Shown here in pieces: positions 52,469 to 61,257 of a stretch of 64,000 nt of DNA (positions within the stretch are counted from its first letter, which is position 1; each line of letters opens with the position of its first letter). The notes under the pieces were generated by a model. The model ran no database searches, was not told the DNA's origin, and saw only the letters and a program-made list of their open reading frames with translations. The position numbers and the translations under genes are program-made. This DNA is from CAZKCI01 sp964551475 (lineage in GTDB: Bacteria; Auribacterota; Erginobacteria; Erginobacterales; CAZKCI01), in contig CAZKCI010000045.1 in NCBI GenBank assembly GCA_964551475.1, positions 12,548 to 76,547 on the forward strand, read 5' to 3'.

Positions 52469-53509
52469 ATGACCATGATCACATCGTTTTTGCGTCCATT
52501 GTGGGAGGGGCATCTTGCCCCGATCCGGGCAGACCAGGATCGCGGCGGGCCCCGAAGAAGAATTCGGGATGGGGCAGACGCCGCTCCCACAGAAAAGAAT
52601 AAGAGTCTTTCCTGGTGCCTGTGCGCCTTGCTGGCAAAAACGCTTTCCGTTGTCCTCATCGTCGCCGCCGCCGGATGCGGCAAGAAAACCGAATCCAAGG
52701 CTTTAGATGTCCCCGCCGTGCGCACGGAGACGGTGGCGCGGGAGGACCTGGTTGAGACGATCGACTACGTGGGGACGATCCGCGCCCGGGACGAGGCGAC
52801 CGTCTATCCCCGGGTGACCGGAAAGATCGTCGCCAAGCTCAAGAACGAAGGAGATCCCGTGGCCAAGGGCGAGACGATCGCCCTGATCGACCGCGACGAG
52901 GTCGGCTTCACCTTCGAAACCGCGCCGGTGGAGTCCCCGCTCTCGGGCGTGATCGGTCGCATCCCCGTCGATTTGGGGACGTCCGTCACCCCCCAGACGC
53001 CGGTGGCCACCGTGGTCGACCTCTCCCAGGCGGAGATCCGTCTCGACGTCCCGGAGAAATACCTTCCCATCCTCTCCCCCGGCCTGAAATGCCGGATCTC
53101 CGTCGACGCCTATCCCGGGGAGACCTTCGTCGGAGAAGTCGTTCAGGTCAGCCCGGTCCTCGACATCGAGACCCGGACCGCCCCGGCCGAGATCGTCATC
53201 CCCAACCCGGACCACCGCCTGAAGCCGGGCATGTTCGCCCGGGTGAAGATCGCGGCCCGGACCTTCTCCGGAGTGCCGACCATCTCCCAGGAGGCGCTGG
53301 TGGGGAGAGCGCCGGACGCGGCGGTCTTCCTGGTGGAGGGCGAAGTCGCCCGCTTGCGGAAGGTGGTCCTCGGGTTCAAGCAGGGATCGCGCCTGCAGAT
53401 CGCGGAGGGGCTGAGCGGCGGGGAAACGGTGATCGTGATGGGACAGCAGCGTTTGCAGGATGGGGACCGGGTGCGGACGGATACGAAGGCCGCGCTCGAC
53501 AAGAAATAG
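52469..53509 (+). CDS. RND efflux membrane-fusion lipoprotein
   Basis: A 346-residue periplasmic adaptor linking pump and channel. From residue 75 on it is typical: VRTETVAREDLVETIDYVGTI, the lipoyl-type hairpin segment VYPRVTGKIVAKL/KGETIAL, a beta-barrel domain, and a membrane-proximal end with GLSGGETVIVMGQ. The coiled coil is very short. The lipobox AAAGC puts the acylated cysteine at 70. This is unusual: residues about 11-41 are encoded by an in-frame REPIN (52500-52591), pushing the signal peptide away from the start. GAGGAG precedes the ATG at good spacing, so the REPIN-containing reading frame is probably translated; an internal TTG at residue 54 is the alternative start. Confidence 0.88.
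   Translation: MTMITSFLRPLWEGHLAPIRADQDRGGPRRRIRDGADAAPTEKNKSLSWCLCALLAKTLSVVLIVAAAGCGKKTESKALDVPAVRTETVAREDLVETIDYVGTIRARDEATVYPRVTGKIVAKLKNEGDPVAKGETIALIDRDEVGFTFETAPVESPLSGVIGRIPVDLGTSVTPQTPVATVVDLSQAEIRLDVPEKYLPILSPGLKCRISVDAYPGETFVGEVVQVSPVLDIETRTAPAEIVIPNPDHRLKPGMFARVKIAARTFSGVPTISQEALVGRAPDAAVFLVEGEVARLRKVVLGFKQGSRLQIAEGLSGGETVIVMGQQRLQDGDRVRTDTKAALDKK
52500..52591. repeat. REPIN inside the membrane-fusion gene
   Basis: TGTGGGAGGGGCATCTTGCC on the left and GACGCCGCTCCCACA on the right, with an extra internal dyad CCCCGAAGAAGAATTCGGGA. It is 92 bp and keeps the reading frame open. Confidence 0.9.
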
Positions 53510-53574
53510 GTGTAAGCCGGTTCTCCTCCTCCGTCCTGCGGACTGCGGCGGACAGGTGTGAACCGGCGGCCGAA

Positions 53575-53655
53575 GCCCGGCGCCCGATCGCAGATCGGGC
53601 CTACAGAACAAAGCTCGTCTCCGAGGCTTGTAGGCCGGTTCTGTGAACCGGCGGC
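53575..53655. repeat. GTAG-type REP pair in the efflux operon
   Basis: CGCCCGATCGCAGATCGGGC-CTAC (to 53604) and GTAG-GCCGGTTCTGTGAACCGGC (from 53630). The 195-bp spacer before the pump gene is otherwise empty, apart from GAAGGG upstream of its ATG. Confidence 0.75.
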
Positions 53656-53704
53656 GAGCGACGGCGGAGAAGCGGCCGACCAATAGTCCGAAGGGATAAC
53701 CAAT

Positions 53705-56700
53705 ATGAATTTGCCCGTCTTTGGCGTCAGGAAGCCGATCACCAACCTGATGATCTTCTCCGCGATCATCATCATCGCCCTTTATTCCCTTTCCCGCCTG
53801 GGGATCGACATGATGCCGGAGATCGAGCCGCCCGCGATCTCGGTCATCTCGACCTATCCCGGGGCCAGTCCCGAGGACGTGGAGATCAAGGTGACCGAGC
53901 CCCTGGAGAACCAGCTCGCCACCACGCCGGGGATCGAGAAGATCACCTCCCGCTCCCGGGAAGGGGTTTCGGCCCTGACGCTCAAGTTCCTCTGGGGAAC
54001 CAACCTGGACGAGGCCTCCAACGACATCCGGGACCGGATCGAAATGGCCAAGCGCTACCTCCCCGACATCCCCGACGAGATGGAGGCCCCCTTCATCTTC
54101 AAGTTCAACACCGCGATGATGCCCATCCTCTTCGTGGGGATCACCGCCGACCGGTCCTACCCCGAACTCTACGACCTGATCGACAAAAAGGTGGGAGACG
54201 CCCTCCGCCAGATCCCCGGGGTCGGCACCGTCCAGCTTCAGGGAGGCCTGCGCCGCCAGATCAACGTCTGGATCGACCGGGCGCGGCTGCAGGGCTACGG
54301 CCTCTCCGTCCTCGACATCATCAGCGTCCTCCAGGCGGAGAACGTCACCCAGCCCGCGGGCAACCTCAAGTTCGGCCTGAGCGACTACCTGATCCGCATC
54401 CCGGGAGAGTTCGCCGACCCCTCCGAGCTGAACACGGTCATCGTGGGATCCCACGAGGGCCGCCTGATCTACCTGAAGGACGTCGCCCGGGTGGAGGACG
54501 GATTCAAGGAGAAAACCGACATCTCCCGCACCAACCTCCGGCAGGGCTTGTCGATGATGGTCCAGAAGCAGACCGGGACCAACACGGTGGAAGTGGCCCG
54601 GCGGGTGAAGAGGAAACTCGCGGAGCTCTCCCCCGCCCTGCCGCCCGACATCGAGATGTCGGTCATCATGGACACCTCGGATGACATCATCACCTCCCTG
54701 AAGTCCCTCGCCGGAACCGTCTGGGTGGGGGGGGTCCTGGTCATCGTGGTGGTCTGGTTCTTCCTCCGCCGCTTCCGACCCAGCCTGATCATCGCGCTCA
54801 CCATCCCCTTCTCGCTGCTCATCGCCTTCATCTACCTCTTCCTGGCCGGGAAGACGATCAACGTCATGTCGCTCTCCTCGCTGACCATCGCGGTGGGGAT
54901 GGTGGTGGACAACGCGATCGTGGTGGTGGACAACATCATGCGCCACCGCGACCGCGGCGTCCGCCCCGCCGAGGCCGCCATCTTCGGCACCTCGGAGATG
55001 TTCCTGTCGATCTCCGCCTCCACCGCGACCACGGTGGTGGTCTTCCTCCCCATGCTCTTCATCACCGGCGTGGTCGGCGTGATGTTCACGGAGCTGGCCG
55101 TGATCGTCACCGTAACCCTGCTCGCCTCCCTCTTCACCGCCGCCACCTTCACCCCCATGCTCTGCTCCAAGCTCCTCGGCCAAGAGGAGGGCGAAGGGCC
55201 GCGCCATTTCCGCCGTCTTTACGCGCTCTTCGAACGCTGGTTCACATCCTGGGAGACCGGCTACTCCCGCGCCCTGGACTGGTGCCTCACCCGACGGAAG
55301 ACCGTGATCTTCGGCTTTTCCGGGATCTTCCTCCTCTGCCTCCTCCTCGTCCCCCTGGTCGGAAGCGAGTTCGCCCCCGAGGAGGACACCGGCGACCTCT
55401 CGATCACCGTCCAGCTCCCGATCGGAACCCGGGTGGAGGAGAGCGACCGGCTGGCGAAACGGATTGAGGAGATCATGGTCCAAAATGTCCCGGAGAAACG
55501 CTACATAAACGTCCGCAGCGGCCAGACGGGGGGCGGCTTCAGCGCCATCTTCGGGGGCGCCTCCGGTTCCCACGTCGTCACCTGCCGGGCCAAGCTCGTC
55601 CCCAAGACCGAGCGGGAGCGCGCGGTCAAGGAGATCGCCCAGGACGTGCGGAAGCGGATCAAGGAACTACCGGGGGTGCTGAAGATAAACGTCTCCACCG
55701 GGAACCCGATGGGACGCATCATCACCGGCACCGGGGGCAAGGCGGTGCAGATCGAGGTGATGGGAAACTCTTTCGCGGACACCGACGCGGTGGCGGAGGA
55801 GATCCGGCAGATCATGGAGAAGGTCCCCGGGGCGGTGGACGTCGCCGTCTCGCGGGAGCTGAAGCGGCCGGAACTGCGGGTGGCGGTGGACCGGGAGAAG
55901 GCCTCCTCGCTCGGCCTGAACATGAAGACCATCGCCGATTCCATCGAGGCTTTCATCGAAGGGTCCACCGCCGGCCGCTACCGCGAGAAGGGGGAGACCT
56001 ACGACATCGTCGTCCGCCTGGAGGAGGGGTCACGGACCTCGCCGGAGGACATTACCTCCCTCTCCGTCGTCTCCCCCTTCACCAAGCGCCAGATCGCCCT
56101 GGCCAGCGTGGCGACAACCTACGAAACGGTCGGGCCGGTGGAGATCGAACGGCAGAACCGCGAGCGGGTGGTCATGGTGGAGTGCAACATCTTTGAGCGT
56201 TCCCTGGGTGAAGTCGTCTCCGACATCAGCCGGGAGACGGCGAAACTCACGCTCCCCCCCAACGTCACGATCAACTTCGGAGGGGAAGCGGAGGAGCAGG
56301 GAAAGGCCTTCCGGGACCTCCTCTTCCTCCTCATCCTCGGCGTGGCCATGGTCTATATGGTGATGGCGGCCCAGTTCGAGTCCCTCATCGACCCCTTCAT
56401 CGTGATGTTCGCCATCCCCTTCACCTTCACGGGCGTGATCGTGGCCTTCGTTCTCACCGGGACCACGCTCTCCATCATCTCCTTCCTGGGGATCATCATG
56501 CTGATGGGGATCGTGGTCAACAATGCCATCGTGCTCATCAGCTACATCAACATCCTGCGGGCGCGGGGGCTCTCCATGCGGGAGGCGGTGACCGTGGGCG
56601 GGAAGGAGCGCCTCCGCCCCGTGCTCATGACCACCATCACCACCCTGGTCGGCCTCCTCCCCCTGGCCCTCTCCACCGGGCAGGGGTCGGAGACCTGGCA

Positions 56701-56818
56701 GCCGCTGGGGATCACCATGGTCAGCGGCCTCGCCTTCTCCACGCTGATCACCATGCTCTTCATCCCGACCCTGTACGCCGTCTTCGAATCCCACCTCAAA
56801 AAGAGCAAAAAAGCCTAG
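53705..56818 (+). CDS. RND-family inner-membrane efflux pump
   Basis: A 1037-residue proton-driven antiporter subunit of the hydrophobe/amphiphile type (AcrB/MexB-like). NLPVFGVRKPITNLMIFSAI begins TM1, and the two periplasmic porter halves follow. The TM4 proton-relay motif is in IAVGMVVDNAIVVVDNIM (near residue 400, with the adjacent aspartates). The TM10-11 region IMLMGIVVNNAIVLISYIN is near 935. The family signature GQGSETWQPLGITMVSG ends the C-terminal half. Full length. Substrates cannot be inferred. It forms a tripartite pump with the two upstream genes. Confidence 0.95.
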   Translation: MNLPVFGVRKPITNLMIFSAIIIIALYSLSRLGIDMMPEIEPPAISVISTYPGASPEDVEIKVTEPLENQLATTPGIEKITSRSREGVSALTLKFLWGTNLDEASNDIRDRIEMAKRYLPDIPDEMEAPFIFKFNTAMMPILFVGITADRSYPELYDLIDKKVGDALRQIPGVGTVQLQGGLRRQINVWIDRARLQGYGLSVLDIISVLQAENVTQPAGNLKFGLSDYLIRIPGEFADPSELNTVIVGSHEGRLIYLKDVARVEDGFKEKTDISRTNLRQGLSMMVQKQTGTNTVEVARRVKRKLAELSPALPPDIEMSVIMDTSDDIITSLKSLAGTVWVGGVLVIVVVWFFLRRFRPSLIIALTIPFSLLIAFIYLFLAGKTINVMSLSSLTIAVGMVVDNAIVVVDNIMRHRDRGVRPAEAAIFGTSEMFLSISASTATTVVVFLPMLFITGVVGVMFTELAVIVTVTLLASLFTAATFTPMLCSKLLGQEEGEGPRHFRRLYALFERWFTSWETGYSRALDWCLTRRKTVIFGFSGIFLLCLLLVPLVGSEFAPEEDTGDLSITVQLPIGTRVEESDRLAKRIEEIMVQNVPEKRYINVRSGQTGGGFSAIFGGASGSHVVTCRAKLVPKTERERAVKEIAQDVRKRIKELPGVLKINVSTGNPMGRIITGTGGKAVQIEVMGNSFADTDAVAEEIRQIMEKVPGAVDVAVSRELKRPELRVAVDREKASSLGLNMKTIADSIEAFIEGSTAGRYREKGETYDIVVRLEEGSRTSPEDITSLSVVSPFTKRQIALASVATTYETVGPVEIERQNRERVVMVECNIFERSLGEVVSDISRETAKLTLPPNVTINFGGEAEEQGKAFRDLLFLLILGVAMVYMVMAAQFESLIDPFIVMFAIPFTFTGVIVAFVLTGTTLSIISFLGIIMLMGIVVNNAIVLISYINILRARGLSMREAVTVGGKERLRPVLMTTITTLVGLLPLALSTGQGSETWQPLGITMVSGLAFSTLITMLFIPTLYAVFESHLKKSKKA

Positions 56819-56879
56819 CCACCAAGACACGGAGACACCAAGATAATACTTGGTTAGGGATAAGAACTGCTTTGAACCA

Positions 56880-56908
56880 ATCACCATTCACTATTCACCA
56901 TTCACTAT
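56880..56908. repeat. ATTCACCATTCACT word array at a start codon
   Basis: CACCATTCACTATTCACC then ATTCACTATG; the last copy donates the ATG of the next gene. No ribosome site precedes it. Confidence 0.5.
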
Positions 56909-57197
56909 GAAAATGACCATGATCTGCTTCAACGAGGCGATGGACGACGACGTGATGGAGGCCCTGGAAGGGTGCGCCCTCAAGAACTACACCAAGGTCG
57001 AGGGCGCTCACGGCCGGGGGACGGCCTCCGGAACGCACGGGGGCAACGACATCTGGCCGGGCTTGAACAACCTCCTCTTCGTGGCCGGGGAGGACGAGAA
57101 GGCCGCGGAGCTCCTCGTCTGCGTCCGCGCCCTGCGCGAACGCCTCCGCGGCGAGGGGATCAAGGCCTTCGTCTGGGACTTGACGGAGACAACCTGA
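56907..57197 (+). CDS. PG0541-like transporter-associated small protein
   Basis: A 96-residue protein of a PII-like alpha-beta type found downstream of RND pumps. MKMTMICFNEAMDDDVMEALEGC is followed by KNYTKVEGAHGRGTASGTHGG, like the flexible loop of PII-related proteins. LLFVAGEDEKAAELLVCVRALRE forms the C-terminal half. It may bind a nucleotide or metal and modulate the pump; the function is not established. Its ATG is in a short repeat. It is the last gene of the efflux operon, about 88 bp after the pump. Confidence 0.75.
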   Translation: MKMTMICFNEAMDDDVMEALEGCALKNYTKVEGAHGRGTASGTHGGNDIWPGLNNLLFVAGEDEKAAELLVCVRALRERLRGEGIKAFVWDLTETT

Positions 57198-57202
57198 ATT
57201 CA

Positions 57203-57463
57203 ACTACGAATTGTGCGAATTACAAGCAGACACATCAGCGATTACAGTCATTGCGAGCGAAGCGAAGCAATCTCTTGGTTTGTAGAGACTCGCGATTGCT
57301 TCGTCGTCCCTTCGGGACTCCTCGCAATGACATTTCCACACATTCATTGGATCCCGAATATTGCGCGCAATTCGTAGTTAAATTTTCGGTTGCCAGCCCT
57401 TCGCGAAATTCGCGTAATTCGTAGTTCGGTATTTTGTTTCCAATTCGCGCAATTCGTAGTTCA
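57203..57463. repeat. Convergent gap filled by three repeat types
   Basis: ACTACGAATTGTGCGAATTAC words (57203-57224); a GTCATTGCGAGCGAAGCGAAGC...GCAATGAC inverted element (57247-57331), a repeat form I have seen in several bacterial phyla; and three AATTCGCGnAATTCGTAGTT copies (57360-57463). The last one carries the stop of the acetolactate decarboxylase gene. Confidence 0.8.
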
Positions 57464-58246
57464 GCGTTCGGCCGCGTTCAGCTCCTCCGTCCGGTCCTTC
57501 CCCAGGTCCGCCGCGCCGAACTCCTCGCTCTCCTCGGGCAGGATCAGGCGCAACTCCGGCGTGGCGTCGAGATAGGCTGTTGTTTTCTCCGCCAGCGTGA
57601 AATCGAGGAGATGCCCTCCCCCCGTCCGGTCGGCGGCCAGAAAGTGTACGTGGTAGCCCGGCATGTTCAGCCCCTTGGCGAAGAGCGGGAAACGGAGGCC
57701 GACACACGTCCCCTCGACGTCGCGAAACGCGAACTCCGACTGCTTCTTCGTCACCTCGATGAGCGGCGGGTAGGGCTTGGTCTGCGCCGGGACGGAACGC
57801 GTCTTCACGTAGGTGAATTTCCCTTCGACGACGAACAGGTAGAAAAGGTTGGGAGACGGCAGGGACTGGTCCAGGAGCGCGGAAAGCGAGGCGAAGGTCG
57901 TCCCGGCGGGGAGCGTGACCGCCTGGTCCCGGTCGAACCAGGTCACCGTGGCGAAGGGGGTCTTTTCCTTGTCCCCAACGGCGGCGACCTTCCCATCGAA
58001 GGAGATCCGGTAGACCGTCCCCTCCCAGACCGTCATCTCGCCGTCGAGGGCGTGGAAGGTCCCGATCCCGGCGTCGCCCTTCTCCTTCAACTCGCCGATC
58101 GTCATCGTCCCGTCGTAGGCCCAGGCCAGGACCGCGTCCAGCGTGGAAAGCTGGGTGAGCGTCTCCCGCTCCGGCCGAGCCGCGGCACAGCCGGCGACCA
58201 CCACCACGAAACCGAACAGACCGATTATGATTCCTGCCCTCTTCAT
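57461..58246 (-). CDS. Alpha-acetolactate decarboxylase, predicted lipoprotein
   Basis: Converts 2-acetolactate to acetoin, a zinc enzyme. The 261-residue protein has GIGTFHALDGEMTVWEGTVY near residue 62 and the zinc-binding GYHVHFLAADRTGGGHLLDF near 196, which match the family (three histidines). The N-terminus is a lipoprotein signal: MKRAGIIIGLFGFVVVVAGC with the cysteine at 20. That places the enzyme outside the cytoplasm, which is unusual but known in some secreted homologues. No acetolactate synthase is adjacent. GGAGGGG lies 3 nt from the ATG. Confidence 0.9.
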   Translation of the reverse strand: MKRAGIIIGLFGFVVVVAGCAAARPERETLTQLSTLDAVLAWAYDGTMTIGELKEKGDAGIGTFHALDGEMTVWEGTVYRISFDGKVAAVGDKEKTPFATVTWFDRDQAVTLPAGTTFASLSALLDQSLPSPNLFYLFVVEGKFTYVKTRSVPAQTKPYPPLIEVTKKQSEFAFRDVEGTCVGLRFPLFAKGLNMPGYHVHFLAADRTGGGHLLDFTLAEKTTAYLDATPELRLILPEESEEFGAADLGKDRTEELNAAER

Positions 58247-58271
58247 AGACCCCTCCGTTCCACGTGCCCCG

Positions 58272-58412
58272 AGTCCATAGTGTCCATCGCGTCCATACCG
58301 TCCATATCGTCCATCGACACGGGCGTCGCCCCGGGAGGGGCGACGCTACATGCCTCAGTTCGCCACGCCAAGACCTTCGTGTCAATTCGTGGACATCATT
58401 TTTGGCCGGGCC
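58272..58412. repeat. Family F array, CTAC REP arm, family G copy
   Basis: GTCCATAGTGTCCATCGCG words (58272-58318), GGCGTCGCCCCGGGAGGGGCGACGCTAC (to 58349), then GTCAATTCGTGGACATCATT (58381-58400), which carries the stop of the glycosyltransferase gene. Confidence 0.7.
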
Positions 58413-60124
58413 ACGTGGATGAAGACCCGGTCCGGCTTCTCCTCTCCGCTATATGTCTCATCGACCACCGCGAGCAGGGGATACTTCTCCGGATGGTCGC
58501 GGATATATTTTATCGTCGGCCAGCACCAGACCGAGCGGGCGAAGCGTTCGTCGATCGGCGCCCAGTAGCGCTGGCCGTAGACGAGATAGCGGATATCATA
58601 GCGCCCGATGAACTGGTCCAGCTTTTCCGGCCCCAGGGGAAGGGCCACCACCCGTTTCCCGGTCAGATAGACGAGCTCGGGCGGATAACCGACCTGGGCC
58701 ATGATCCCGTCGCCGGGGAGATTCCGGAGATATTCCGCCGTCCGGGAGGATTCCATTTCTTTCCGGACGGTCAGAGCAAAATGACGATGGCCATCACGGT
58801 ACGCCACCGCCCCGATCAGGAAAGGCGCGACCAGAACCGGGGCGACATAGCGCATCCCCTTCCCCGCGAGACGGGAGATCCCCTCCGCGAAGAGATAGCA
58901 GAGCGGAAGGAGAACCGGCATCAGGAACCGGGGCTCGGGGTGGAGCAAACCGGGCAGAGAGTAGACGACCAGCAGAGACGAGAAAAACAGACCGGATCGC
59001 GGTGGGGACGCCGCTCCCACGGGCATAACTCCAGTGCGGCCGAAAACCATAACTGTGGGAGGGGCATCTTGCCCCGATCCAAGCTTGGCCGGATCGCGGC
59101 CCCGATTCTTATTGGTATCCATTCGTGATCGGGGCAGGCGAGACGCCGCTCCCACATTGTCGCGAGATGAAGCGAGAATCCATACAGCGGAAAGCGCGCA
59201 GAAGACATAAAAGACGACATATATAAACTGAGGAAGACCGGCCAACCCCTCCAGGGGATAGACGTTCCCATGCAGACCGATAGAGGAAAGGTCGAGACGG
59301 AAATCGAAGAGGCGGGTCGTCTCGGGAAAATAGCGCGGGGCGAAAAGAGAGCGAAGCGTGAAATCGCGCACATTCTCGATCAGGCCGTCCACGCCCGCCG
59401 GGTAATAGTCGTTCCGGCTGAAGATCCGCCAGCGGATTCCGATCCACATCCCCTGCGCGGCCAGAAGAATGAGCGGAGGGAGAGCCGCCGCCCGTTCTCC
59501 CCTCCCCCTTCGACCGAGGATCAGCCAGGCCAACAGGAATGCCGGGTAGAGATAGGCGGCCAGATCCGATGTCAGCCCGCACAAAACCGCCGCCAGACCT
59601 GACAGCAAATAGGAAGCCCGGCCGCCGGCTGTCAGGCCCCTCAGAAAATAGTAAAGGGACATGAGGAAGAGAGCGAAGAAAAGCGAGTCCTTGTAGACCA
59701 CCCGCGAGGTGGGGATATGCAGGGGCGAGACAGCCAGGGGGATCAAAGCGACGGCTATCCAATGCCATCCCTTGCCCAGGATGCGGAAGAGGCGAACCAG
59801 GACCGCGCAGGAGGCCAGGGCGGCGAGAAGGGAGATCAGGATGCCGGCGGTATGATCGGAGACGATCAACGAAAACAACCGGATGAAAGCCGGGAAAAGA
59901 GGCGGGTGAACAACGTAGAACTGCTGGTTGAAAAGGGCGTGGGCGGGAAACGTTCGCGCCAGGGCGAGATACTTTGCCTCGTCCAGGGCGATGAAATAGA
60001 CCGGCGAGGCTACAAAAAGGCGGGGGACGAGGAAGACGAGAAAAACCAGGGCCATCAGATACCGGCCGCCGGACGCCGGACGGCCGATTGGTTCGTCTCT
60101 TCTGGCGCCAGCCGTCTTGGTCAT
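58382..60124 (-). CDS. ArnT/PMT-type membrane glycosyltransferase with an in-frame REP insertion
   Basis: A polyprenol-phosphate-sugar-dependent glycosyltransferase of the GT39/83 type, about 580 residues. FIALDEAKYLALARTF near residue 44 carries the catalytic acidic residue of the first periplasmic loop, and FYVVHPPLFPAFIR near 69 is the family PPL segment. About 11-13 hydrophobic helices. Residues about 323-378 (NVGAASRLPRSRMDTNKNRG... to VGAASPPRSG) are encoded by REP sequences and separate two membrane helices. The C-terminal KMMSTN and TGA are encoded by a family G repeat. The acceptor (lipid A, glycoprotein or other) is unknown. Confidence 0.85.
   Translation of the reverse strand: MTKTAGARRDEPIGRPASGGRYLMALVFLVFLVPRLFVASPVYFIALDEAKYLALARTFPAHALFNQQFYVVHPPLFPAFIRLFSLIVSDHTAGILISLLAALASCAVLVRLFRILGKGWHWIAVALIPLAVSPLHIPTSRVVYKDSLFFALFLMSLYYFLRGLTAGGRASYLLSGLAAVLCGLTSDLAAYLYPAFLLAWLILGRRGRGERAAALPPLILLAAQGMWIGIRWRIFSRNDYYPAGVDGLIENVRDFTLRSLFAPRYFPETTRLFDFRLDLSSIGLHGNVYPLEGLAGLPQFIYVVFYVFCALSAVWILASSRDNVGAASRLPRSRMDTNKNRGRDPAKLGSGQDAPPTVMVFGRTGVMPVGAASPPRSGLFFSSLLVVYSLPGLLHPEPRFLMPVLLPLCYLFAEGISRLAGKGMRYVAPVLVAPFLIGAVAYRDGHRHFALTVRKEMESSRTAEYLRNLPGDGIMAQVGYPPELVYLTGKRVVALPLGPEKLDQFIGRYDIRYLVYGQRYWAPIDERFARSVWCWPTIKYIRDHPEKYPLLAVVDETYSGEEKPDRVFIHVARPKMMSTN
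58995..59156. repeat. REP arm plus REPIN inside the glycosyltransferase gene
   Basis: One arm GATCGCGGTGGGGACGCCGC (58995-59020) and a 103-bp doublet (59054-59156) with an extra central dyad GGCCCCGATTC...GATCGGGGC. All remain in frame. Confidence 0.9.
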
Positions 60125-60166
60125 ACACAACCCTCAAGAGCGGAAACTTCGCTCCGATTATTGATT

Positions 60167-60231
60167 TGTGGGAGGGGCGTCTCGCCCCGATCCAGGCTAT
60201 ATCGGATCGCGGCGGGGACGCCGCTCCCACA
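60167..60231. repeat. REPIN
   Basis: TGTGGGAGGGGCGTCTCGCC...GACGCCGCTCCCACA, 65 bp, between xerC and the glycosyltransferase gene. Confidence 0.85.
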
Positions 60232-60269
60232 ACCCCGCAGAGAAAGCGGCGGGAGCGATGATCATTTAT

Positions 60270-61172
60270 TTACGCCCTCGGATGCGTCTGATCATACACC
60301 TTCCGGAGCCTCTCCCGCGAGACATGGGTGTAGATCTGGGTGGTGGCGAGGGAGGAGTGGCCTAAAAGCTCCTGGACGGCGCGGAGATCGGCCCCGGCAT
60401 CGAGGAGGTGGGTGGCGAAGGAATGGCGCAGGGCGTGAGGCGAGACCTTTTTCGCGATCGCCGCCGTCCGGATGTGTTTGTCGAGCAAGTCCCGCACCGC
60501 CTGGGCGGTGAGCCTTCCCCCGTCGCGGTTGATGAAGACGGGGCGCGAGCGCGCGGACCCGAAGGCGGAGGCGGCCTTGAGATACTCGTGCAGGGCGGTC
60601 ACGGCGTACTTCCCGATCGGGCAGAGCCTCTCCTTCTTCCCCTTCTCCCTCACCCGGGCCACCTCCCCGATCAGGTCGAGGTCGGTGAGGCTCAAGCCCG
60701 TGAGCGCCCCGATCCGCATCCCGGTGCTGTAGAGCGTCTCCAGGATCGCCCGGTCCCTGAGGCCGAGGAAGGTTCGGGTGTCCGGGGCGGCGAGCAGGGC
60801 CTCCATCTCCTTCTGGTCGAGAAAGGCGGGGAGCTTTTTCTCCTTGCGGGGGAGGGAGACCAGTCGGGCGGGGTTGGCGTCGATCACCTCCTCCCTCTGA
60901 AGATAGCGGAAAAAGGAGCGGACGCACGAGACCTTGCGGGAGAGCGTGGACTTCCCCGCCCCCCCCTTCTGGAGATGGGCGAGAAAGGCGCGCAGGGCGA
61001 GGCGGTCGATCGACTTCACCCGGACCGCGCCCAGCGATCCGGCGCCCCGGAGAAAATCGTCGAACTGCCTCAGATCGATCCGGTAATTGCGCAGGGTGTG
61101 ATCGGAGGCGTTCCTCTCCACCCGGAGATAGCGGAGGAAGGCGTCGATGTAGGCTGTCAGCCCGGGAAGCAT
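60270..61172 (-). CDS. Tyrosine recombinase XerC/XerD
   Basis: Site-specific recombinase resolving chromosome dimers at dif, 300 residues. The N-terminal SAM-like core-binding domain is at 1-90. The catalytic residues are Arg in TGMRIGAL (near 155), Lys in EKGKKERL, HALRHSFATH (near 245), and the nucleophile region LLGHSSLATTQIYTH with Tyr near 285. XerC versus XerD cannot be separated by eye. Gene order dprA-topA-xerC matches that of several bacteria, supporting XerC (codV-like). The ATG at 61172 is chosen; nine further codons upstream run into a family I repeat. Confidence 0.93.
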   Translation of the reverse strand: MLPGLTAYIDAFLRYLRVERNASDHTLRNYRIDLRQFDDFLRGAGSLGAVRVKSIDRLALRAFLAHLQKGGAGKSTLSRKVSCVRSFFRYLQREEVIDANPARLVSLPRKEKKLPAFLDQKEMEALLAAPDTRTFLGLRDRAILETLYSTGMRIGALTGLSLTDLDLIGEVARVREKGKKERLCPIGKYAVTALHEYLKAASAFGSARSRPVFINRDGGRLTAQAVRDLLDKHIRTAAIAKKVSPHALRHSFATHLLDAGADLRAVQELLGHSSLATTQIYTHVSRERLRKVYDQTHPRA

Positions 61173-61185
61173 GGCGCAACCGCAA

Positions 61186-61257
61186 GGCGCAAAGCGCAAA
61201 GCGCAGAGCGCAGAGCTCGGAAAGCCGGGGCGCTATGCGCTATGCGCTTGGCGCTAT
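61186..61257. repeat. Family I inverted array
   Basis: GGCGCAAAGCGCAAAGCGC then GCGCTATGCGCTATGCGCTTGG. Its right end GCTATGCC carries the TAG stop of topA, just as the copy at 31309-31378 does for the HU-like gene. Confidence 0.8.

Noticed and set aside
52469..52484. MTMIT start resembling the lacZ-alpha start of cloning vectors
   Set aside because: The match is only about 14 bases, no polylinker or lacZ sequence follows, and the site is correctly coupled to the upstream channel gene.
60270..61172. Integrase of a mobile element
   Set aside because: The protein is a housekeeping XerC/D-type recombinase next to topA and dprA, with no tRNA attachment site or phage genes nearby.
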